Below are positions 57,496 to 64,000 of a stretch of DNA of 64,000 nucleotides, in pieces (positions within the stretch are counted from its first letter, which is position 1; each line of letters opens with the position of its first letter). Source of the DNA: Symsagittifera roscoffensis (lineage: Eukaryota > Xenacoelomorpha > Acoela > Convolutidae); NCBI RefSeq assembly GCF_963678635.1, contig NC_087070.1, forward strand, positions 36,459,109-36,523,108. Reading direction: 5' to 3'. Below the pieces are notes generated by a model that saw only the letters and a list, made by a program, of their open reading frames with translations, did not search any database and had not been told where the DNA came from. A program made the translations under genes and the position numbers.

Positions 57496-59497
57496 TAGCA
57501 AATCATTCGTAGGGAAGAACTTACCACACAAAAACAGGCTGGATTTGAAGAACGCAGGCTGTAAAACTTACGAAAAGTATAAATTAAATCAATGAAGTGT
57601 CTTGTGTCCATTTAGTTTGACGGAACTTTTGATGAAAGCATAATCAAAAGCTTTAAAAACTGAAGAAAATCAGTTTTAAAAGCAAAAAGGAGTATAAAAA
57701 CAAAAAAAAAACAGAAAGAAAAAACTCATTTTTTAACGTTTTGATGAACTAATTTAGAAATTGATACCATAAAAGGAAACAATCCATCATCTTCACAAAA
57801 ATGAGGTAAATTTTTTATATGGAAGGATTTAATTACGAAAAATGCACAATGAAACTGATACAAAAGAATTTATATTTTACTCTCGACTAATTTGCCATAC
57901 TTTGGCGGTTTTTAATAAGTTTTCAAGGAAAGTTGAAGAGATTAACAAAGAAGGCCTCTTTCCTATTCTTTTCAATGACTCCCCATTATTTTCGTTTTAA
58001 CCATTCATGCCAATTCTCAACATTTTATTAAACGCTTAAAAAAGCGCTAGGCTGACAAAAACGCTTACCATTCGATTTCCGTAGTATGGAACAATCATTT
58101 TGCCTCGAGAATAGTTATTTTTAACTACTTTGAAAAAAAATTCTACACTTCTAAGGAGCTTGTTGACATGCATGATTCTATAAATCAAAATCACAATCGC
58201 ACAGTCCAAAAACAGTCGAACAATCAAAAAAAAATAATCAAGTCAAAAAACGCTATTGCTAAAAAACATGTATGTAAGTTGTTGGTTTTTGCTAGAGGGC
58301 TTGAAAGAAACACTGGCTCTTCGCTCTTCTGTCCCCTCCCCCTTCCCCTCCAAAACTAAGTATTCAATTTTTTTCTACTTTTTGCTTCCCTGTTTCAATT
58401 TTTGGTCATGAAAAATGAAAAGCGGGCTTATTCACTCAATTAAAACACCTTTCGTCTTTATACACAATTTTCTCTATAATCAATAGTTTAACTGAAAGCA
58501 TTAGTGACTTTGTAGCCATTCATTTTTTTGCTAATGCTTATTGCGGTTTAGGATTTAATTTCGCAAAAAAAAAGAATGTAGAAAAGTCGAAGAAAATGAC
58601 GCAATTTTTTGTTTGGGTTAGTTTCTTGTCCAGACAAATTTGGACTTTTAACAATCTCTTCATAACAGAATTTTCTACTAACAGCTGAAAGATATCATTT
58701 TCTTGAGTTCAAAATTATTTTTATCTGTGTTCCTTCCTGTACTAATTAAATTCTTTAAACATGATTTAAAGTTCCTTATTTCAATCATTAGTTACAGATT
58801 AGATTTTCAGATCTGAAGTTTTTTTTTGTCTTTAGTAGATTTTTGGATTGAAACTCCTTATTTCTAATCTGAAACTTAGATCTAAAATAGAAGTTTTCAG
58901 ATCTAAAGTAACCATGAAAATCAAAAAATTAAATTATATCTGGAATGAAACATCGCAATATATAACTTTTGAGCTTTTTGAGTAGTTAAATGATTTCGCA
59001 TTCTTATGTAATATAGTTACTTTGATATCGGGTGAAAACACAGTACGAAATAATTACAAAAACAATTTTTTCAAATTAAATTCTTAGTGAAGACTAACAT
59101 TTCATTTTTTTTTCAAATGAAATTCTTAGTCAAGACTATTTTTAAAAACATTTCAAAAACAAACTTTTCAATTTTTTTTTGAGTTTCAACAGCTAATTTT
59201 GATTTTCTATTGTTTTTTGTCTGAGTAAGGAATCGTAATTCAGCGCTCTCAGAACGGAGATCTGCTATGTATCTGCAAAAGTCTAGCAGAAATTTACTAG
59301 GCGAGGAACTACTAAGTAATTTGCGGCAGACTTAAAACAAAATTTAGATCTAAAATAAGCATGAACAAAGTTCAGGCCTGATATACAGATATCAAAAATG
59401 TAATCTGAAATCATAAAAATTCAGCCAATAAACAAATTCTATGATTAGTTCAGTAAACTGAATGAGATCAATTAACATAATTGACTTTTACAACCAA
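57496..59497. other. Unassigned AT-rich stretch
   Basis: No supported gene. Around 58,600-58,720 there is weak similarity to the same repeat family (GTCCAGACAAATTTGGAC). A hydrophobic minus-strand frame at 58,036-58,227 is discussed under rejected items. Confidence 0.35.
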
Positions 59498-60328
59498 CCC
59501 GGGTTGACAAAAAACGCTATCAATAAAATTTTTTGTTGCAAATTAATCATTTGTCATACAGTTTAATACCATTACATATAAGAAAAAACGTATGAAAATA
59601 CTATGACTAGCAACTTTCCATAAATAAAACTGTATGACTGTCATCATTTCAACTGGCAAAACTTTTCAATGATGATAATTTTAAATTTTTGAATTTTCAA
59701 ATGATCAGACATTGATCAGGGCATACATAAACACGCCATACAAAAGAAATGGGATTTTTTAGCGTTTTTGAAAAAAAAATTGAAGTGAAAAGAAAAAGCC
59801 AAAAATATCGTATCCAGGACTACGTTATGCACACAAAAAAATTAAATTTTGCATGCATAAAATTTTTTTTCGGAAAATGTTTGTTTGCGTAGAAAATTTG
59901 ATTTGCGGTTGGTAAAAAAAACAAAAACATTTTTGGGGCAAATTTTCAAAATTACTTAGTAAAAATATTTGTGTCGCGGCTAAAATTTTGTTTATCGAAA
60001 AAAAAAGATTAACATACTGTTTTCATAGAATGGAAATCGTATAATAAACATTTTTTGTCAAAAAAAAAATGAAAAAAAAAATGGGCCAACTTGATCTAAC
60101 TCAATCAGAAAACGAATCAAGCTCATTTAAATTTTAAAAAAAATCTTTTTAAAGGTTTTCCTGAAAAAAACATCAATGAAAAAAAGTGCTTATCATACAA
60201 TTTTCATAAATGGAAATCCTATGAAAAATATTTTTTCCATAGAACCCTTGCATGGAATTGTATGATAAGCATTTTTTTTGTATGGAATTGTATGATTAGC
60301 ATTTTTTTTCTATGGAGGTCAACCCGGG
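59498..60328. mobile_element. Foldback element of about 830 bp with CCCGGGTTGAC ends
   Basis: CCCGGGTTGAC at 59,498-59,508 and its exact complement at 60,318-60,328 are rare GC-rich ends in an AT-rich region. Toward the right end, ATTGTATGATAAGCATTTTTTTT and related strings repeat two to three times and in inverted form (60,188-60,310). No coding frame inside. Confidence 0.5.
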
Positions 60329-62024
60329 ATCTTTTGAAAACTGTGTGACTGAGCATTGAACTGATTCAGCTACTAAAATTATAACTTGGAAAACTTTTTC
60401 CTCACTTTTTGATTTTTTTGCACCGAAAAAGTGCTCCCCATAGTGTTTCCATAAATGAATATTTCGGGATCAGAAGTCAAAATATAGACAAACAAAGGGT
60501 TTACAATCAATTTAAAATGGCTATAATTTTCTTTTAATTTAAAACAAAACAAATTTAAGTATTTCTGAAGTTAAGTTAGTACAAAAAAATTGATTGTCAT
60601 AAAACCTGATTGATTGTCAATGATGGAATTACAATGATTTTTCAACGGCTTTGTTTATCAGTCGTGATTTGAACGACATTCAATAATTGATAAAAAAAAG
60701 TTTCCCAGTATTGAGAAAAAACTAGTTTGAAGTTTTATGGTTGCGGTCTAATTTGGAGCAAAGAAAGTGACCGAGTATCTTTCAGTTTATCTAAAATTGA
60801 TCAATTAGGCTAAAAAACTTAATTTTTTAGAGGAAAAACTACTTATGAAAGCTCCACTTAGCACTGATTGGGCAATAAAAATTTTGAAATAAAAAACATA
60901 GAACTTAATTGAGCAAAAAAGCTACAAAACTTTTAGATTGTTTTCATTTTGCTTTTTTTTTCTTCATTTTTTCGATAACAACCATTAACAATTAAGCTTG
61001 AATCTTGAAACGCGATTTTGTAGTTCTATCATCACGCTACGCATAGAAAACATCACTAATTTGGAGACGAAAAGAGTCTTTTTTTTGTGGTTTTTTTAAT
61101 GTGGTCGAAACATTATGTGGTACTTGCACAGCAACTGGCTAACCTTGTTCAGATTTATCTTCTGAAGAGAACAAAAATTTTACTTTTTTAATTCACAACA
61201 ATATATTGTGCGTGATTCCATTCATTGTATAACATGCACAGAAGAAACTATCAAAGTAAAAGCATTGCTAGTGAATAGATTTTAGATAGAAGGGGGAGGG
61301 AGAGGAAGAGGAGGGGGGACAAGGAGGGGGTAGAGAGGATTGTACGGCTGATCCAAATTTAAAACGGTGGTAATATTTTTTTCGAGTGAAATAAATATAA
61401 AGTAACATCCTCTATGGAAAACAAGCAGCAATGTACCCATGTAACACCTCCAAAACTGCTCGTATCAAGAAGAAACCCTGAATATTCCTACTATCTTTCA
61501 CTATCTTTTAAAGTCTATGGAGTAAGGCTTGCTTAAAAAGTTTGTTAAAGTACAAAAACATTCATTATCGCAAAGTAATAAATTGACTGAATTGAATGCC
61601 TCAATTCAATTGGGAACATTTTCCAAATAAAATGAATCTCTGCCTACGCATCAATAAATTGCGCGATAATTTTCACAACTTGGTCAAAGTGCGGCAGTCA
61701 CTAAAGCCCCGCTGTTGTTCAAAATATGATCAGAAGTAAAATTTGATTTTAAGAACATCACCGTTAACACTGATTGTTAAAAATTTCAAGTTTTCCTGGA
61801 GAGTAAAAACCACCTCGAGCACAACTAGTTCGTCACTTTTTTTTCGAAAAACGGAACAAAAATACAAAAGCAACCTTCAAATGGAAAAATTACACCCTAC
61901 AAAAAAAACGAACTGAAAAATTACAAACAAAACCTGATTATTCAATAATGAACTGCCAATTACATTTTTTCAGAATCAAACTACTCAATTCATGGGCCAA
62001 AAAGTGACAAGTTAATTGTCATAC
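60329..62024. other. Unassigned stretch with a purine tract
   Basis: No supported gene. 61,286-61,339 is almost pure A/G. 61,450-61,690 resembles, inverted, the repeat family of 36.85-38.4 kb (CTGCTCGTATCAAG, CCCTGAATATTCC, GCGCGATAAT). Confidence 0.4.
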
Positions 62025-62142
62025 CTCGTTGTATGAGCGTGAATATATAAAATCCGAACGGATCGATAAACGTAGTCTTTTGATACGTAGATAGAAACAA
62101 CTGTTGTTCAGAAACATAAATTATCGTCTGAGACTTGCTCAT
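62025..62142 (-). CDS. Possible coding exon, weak
   Basis: A Met at 62,142 opens MSKSQTIIYVSEQQLFLSTY, followed by FIDPFGFYIFTLIQR, ending at a good donor GAG|GTATGA. The frame also stays open upstream to 62,204. It is less AT-rich than its surroundings. No partner exon or family was recognised, so this may be chance. Confidence 0.2.
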
Positions 62143-62332
62143 GAACTTCAGTTGGCATGCAGCCGTATCAAGGTCAATTGACCAGACAAAATATATATAA
62201 ATATGTTACTCAAATTAGTACATAACAACAGTAATGAGTTTATGTATCCGTACCGGATGACACTCCCTCTTCCCTAAAAATTTTTAAATTTTTGAGTTCT
62301 TTAGTCCCTTGAGGACTCTCTCTTGATTTTCA

Positions 62333-62890
62333 TTACTTCATCGGTTCATCTATCTCTTGATTGTTGTTGTCGTCTTCAAGTTTTTCATTTTCCTCCTGTG
62401 TGGCCTCCTTGTTATCGATAGTGTTCGCGGTGTTGCTGCTTTGTTCGATATATAGGAAGTCCATCTTGTTTGGACTTTCATCCGATGAAATGAGATCAAT
62501 AACTTCGTCAGTGTGTTTCGCCTTATTTTTTGGACTAATTGCCTCCAGAAAACTTATACATGCTCTGTATTCTGGTGAATTGTCCGTAAAACCCATTTCT
62601 TGAATGAGCGATTTGAGGCTCGGTTTCTCCGGTGGATATATTTGATCCGATGGTGAATCAATGTTGAAATTCGGCTTTTTGCTGGAATCCGACTCATTTA
62701 TGTTATTGATCGGGATAGGGTTCTCGAAAGTTTTAGCCAAGGTTGGCTGACGATGTCTAGTGGAGCGTCTCGATGATACCATGTTCTCTGCCGTTGACGT
62801 GGTTGCTGGTGGTGTTTTCTTCTGATCGATTCTCTTTGGCAATGGTTCAGCCGCTTCCTCTGAATTGAACGACTTGTTGCTTTATGTGTC
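62333..62890 (-). CDS. B4 Pol C-terminal tail, 169-codon open part
   Basis: Open from about 62,880, with 62,842-62,333 read as 169 codons: KRIDQKKTPPATTSTAENMV, an RRSTRHRQP basic stretch, a middle helix-rich segment (LKSLIQEMGFTDNSPEYRAC), VIDLISSDES, and a Glu/Asn/Asp-rich end. The VIDLISSDE core looks like a SUMO-interacting motif, as seen in many nuclear proteins. It closes the element's coding region. Confidence 0.5.
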
Positions 62891-63180
62891 ACTGTTGGTG
62901 ATTGTTTCCGTGGTCGGGGCTTTGAGTTTTGAAATCTTCTCCAGAGAAGATGGACTCATTCCTCTTGGCTTATCGCATGGACGTCCACCCGTTCTTTTCC
63001 CCATTGGTTTGCCCCACCGTTTGGTTAGAATTTTTTGTGTTGAACTCTGCTACTTTCTTGTCAACTTTTTGGCAAGTCCTGTTTTTTCATCCTCTCGGAA
63101 CATTGCGTGTTGGGGTGCAGTTGGGTCCTCGATGTCTAAAAATTGAAGACAAGGCTCTGATCTTCCTGCCGATTTGTGGG

Positions 63181-63440
63181 CTACGTAATCACTCGACACG
63201 GTCCGTAGATTAAATGATTAGGTACAAAAGCAAATCCGCTGTTCCTTAAAAGTCTAGGTTGTTTCCCGAGCTCTTGTACCCATGCTGTATGTGGTGTGTA
63301 TGTTAAAGTCTTTCCATCGATTGTTTTGTATTTTTGTTGGAAAGTTTTGGGATCTTTTACCTTAGTTGCCACTCGGATGATCTTTCTTGCCACTTGCTCT
63401 AAGCGTTTGCTAACGTTTTCTCCTATTCGTTTTTCTCCTA
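63181..63440 (-). pseudogene. B4 Pol C-terminal extension, first part
   Basis: The frame with KIIRVATKVKDPKTFQQKYK and GKQPRLLRNSGFAFVPNH ends with TAG at about 63,181. B1 holds KVKDPKTFEKK and RPRLLGNSEFG at the same place. A frameshift separates it from the integrase piece. Confidence 0.55.
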
Positions 63441-63655
63441 TTGCTATTCCTTTTCACCTATTGTTTACCATATCTATTTTTATTGCTATGTTACGTTTGC
63501 ATTTGCACCTGGTATTTGGTTTGATGTTTTGCTTGCTGTACTCGGTTGTGGTTGGAGTTGCTATCGTTGATTGATCAAAACTTCATCCTCCGACCAATGT
63601 TGCAAGTCGTGCATTATTTTGGCTGGTAGAGGAGGCTTTATGAGGTTTTTCCGAT

Positions 63656-63998
63656 CTAAACATGAATTTTTTGCATTTCCCAGTTAAGATTGGTTGGTGA
63701 ACTAGTTGTTGCTAAGTTTGAAAGAGGAGTATTTGGATTTCTGCCCATATGTGCTTCAAAAGGCGAAATTTTTGTAACACCATGTGGAGTTATGCATAAT
63801 GTTTTAATTATTTCAGCAACGTCCAAAGCTAATTTGAATGGTGTATTTGCTGGGTCTATTCTCATGACTCCCAGTCGACGTTTTAATGTTTGTATCATTC
63901 TCTCTACCACCCCTATTGCTCTATGATCGTCGACCGGCGCAAAAAGTAACTTAAAATTATTGGTGTTGAAAAACAGTTGACATTTTTTCGCCCTAAAT
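63656..63998 (-). CDS. B4 integrase, end of catalytic core
   Basis: Open from the window edge region to 63,656: LFFNTNNFKLLFAPVDDHRA, then IGVVERMIQTLKRRLGVMRI, where the Glu of VVERM is the likely third catalytic residue, followed by ALDVAEIIKTLCITPHGVTK and SPFEAHMGRNPNT. Matches B1 45,850-46,090 residue for residue in many places. Truncated by the window. Confidence 0.7.
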   Translation of the reverse strand, partial: FRAKKCQLFFNTNNFKLLFAPVDDHRAIGVVERMIQTLKRRLGVMRIDPANTPFKLALDVAEIIKTLCITPHGVTKISPFEAHMGRNPNTPLSNLATTSSPTNLNWEMQKIHV

Positions 63999-64000
63999 AT

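Larger units (their letters stand above)
62333..64000 (-). mobile_element. Element B4: 3' part of a Ty3/gypsy Pol, relatively well kept
   Basis: From the right edge, the minus strand reads the end of the integrase core, then a long Pol C-terminal extension. The same segments occur, more decayed, in B1. The 5' part is off window. No LTR was identified after 62,333, although the A/T-rich stretch 62,210-62,332 could hold its beginning. Confidence 0.75.

Noticed and set aside
58036..58227. Hydrophobic minus-strand frame with a good donor after CGAATG
   Set aside because: A TGA lies shortly upstream in frame, no convincing acceptor was found between it and the frame, and no partner exon or family was recognised.
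1..64000. tRNA, rRNA and CRISPR features
   Set aside because: No cloverleaf-like segment with A and B boxes, no rRNA-like stretch and no regularly spaced short direct repeats were found by reading.

Overview
The window reads as AT-rich nuclear DNA of an invertebrate metazoan. I base that on one host-type gene, a class A seven-transmembrane receptor split over four exons by introns of 1.5, 6.1 and 3.8 kb with GT..AG borders, and on several Ty3/gypsy-type LTR retroelements, MITE-like foldbacks and simple repeats. No rRNA, tRNA, CRISPR array or bacterial-type operon was seen. The species cannot be named from the sequence.

Layout. (1) 1-22,528, minus strand: element A1, an unusually large envelope-carrying LTR retroelement. 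Its 5' LTR is at 22,150-22,528; then come a leader, an unfamiliar pre-gag reading frame, gag, an Arg/Ser/Asn/Tyr-rich domain, protease, RT, RNase H and integrase, followed by a downstream block of ORF2, an env-like gene and ORF3. The downstream block is present twice as an apparently perfect tandem duplication (1,231-6,525 and 6,542-11,836, period 5,311 bp). The 3' LTR lies off the left edge. (2) 23,942-36,282, minus strand: the receptor gene. Intron 2 holds a decayed Ty3/gypsy element (B3, with 235-bp LTRs); intron 1 holds two MITE-like elements and old repeats. (3) 36.8-41 kb: a three-unit tandem repeat, small foldbacks and a G-rich minisatellite. (4) About 41.86-46.99 kb, plus strand: a second decayed Ty3/gypsy element (B1). 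(5) About 46,987-57,419, plus strand: element A2, a 5'-truncated copy of family A in inverted orientation to A1, ending in a 379-bp LTR. (6) 57.4-62.2 kb: mostly unassigned AT-rich DNA with a large foldback element. (7) 62,333-64,000, minus strand: the 3' end of another family B element (B4).

The strongest candidate for something undescribed is family A: about 18 kb per unit excluding the duplication, with two or three frames (pre-gag ORF, ORF2, ORF3) that I cannot match to a known family, although ORF2 and ORF3 are clearly conserved between the copies. A1 and A2 form two inverted arms of about 9 kb flanking the receptor gene. Both copies look dead: A1 has many frameshifts, and A2 has an open integrase frame that has lost two of its three catalytic acidic residues. 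All similarities were found by reading; identities are by eye and no database search was run.
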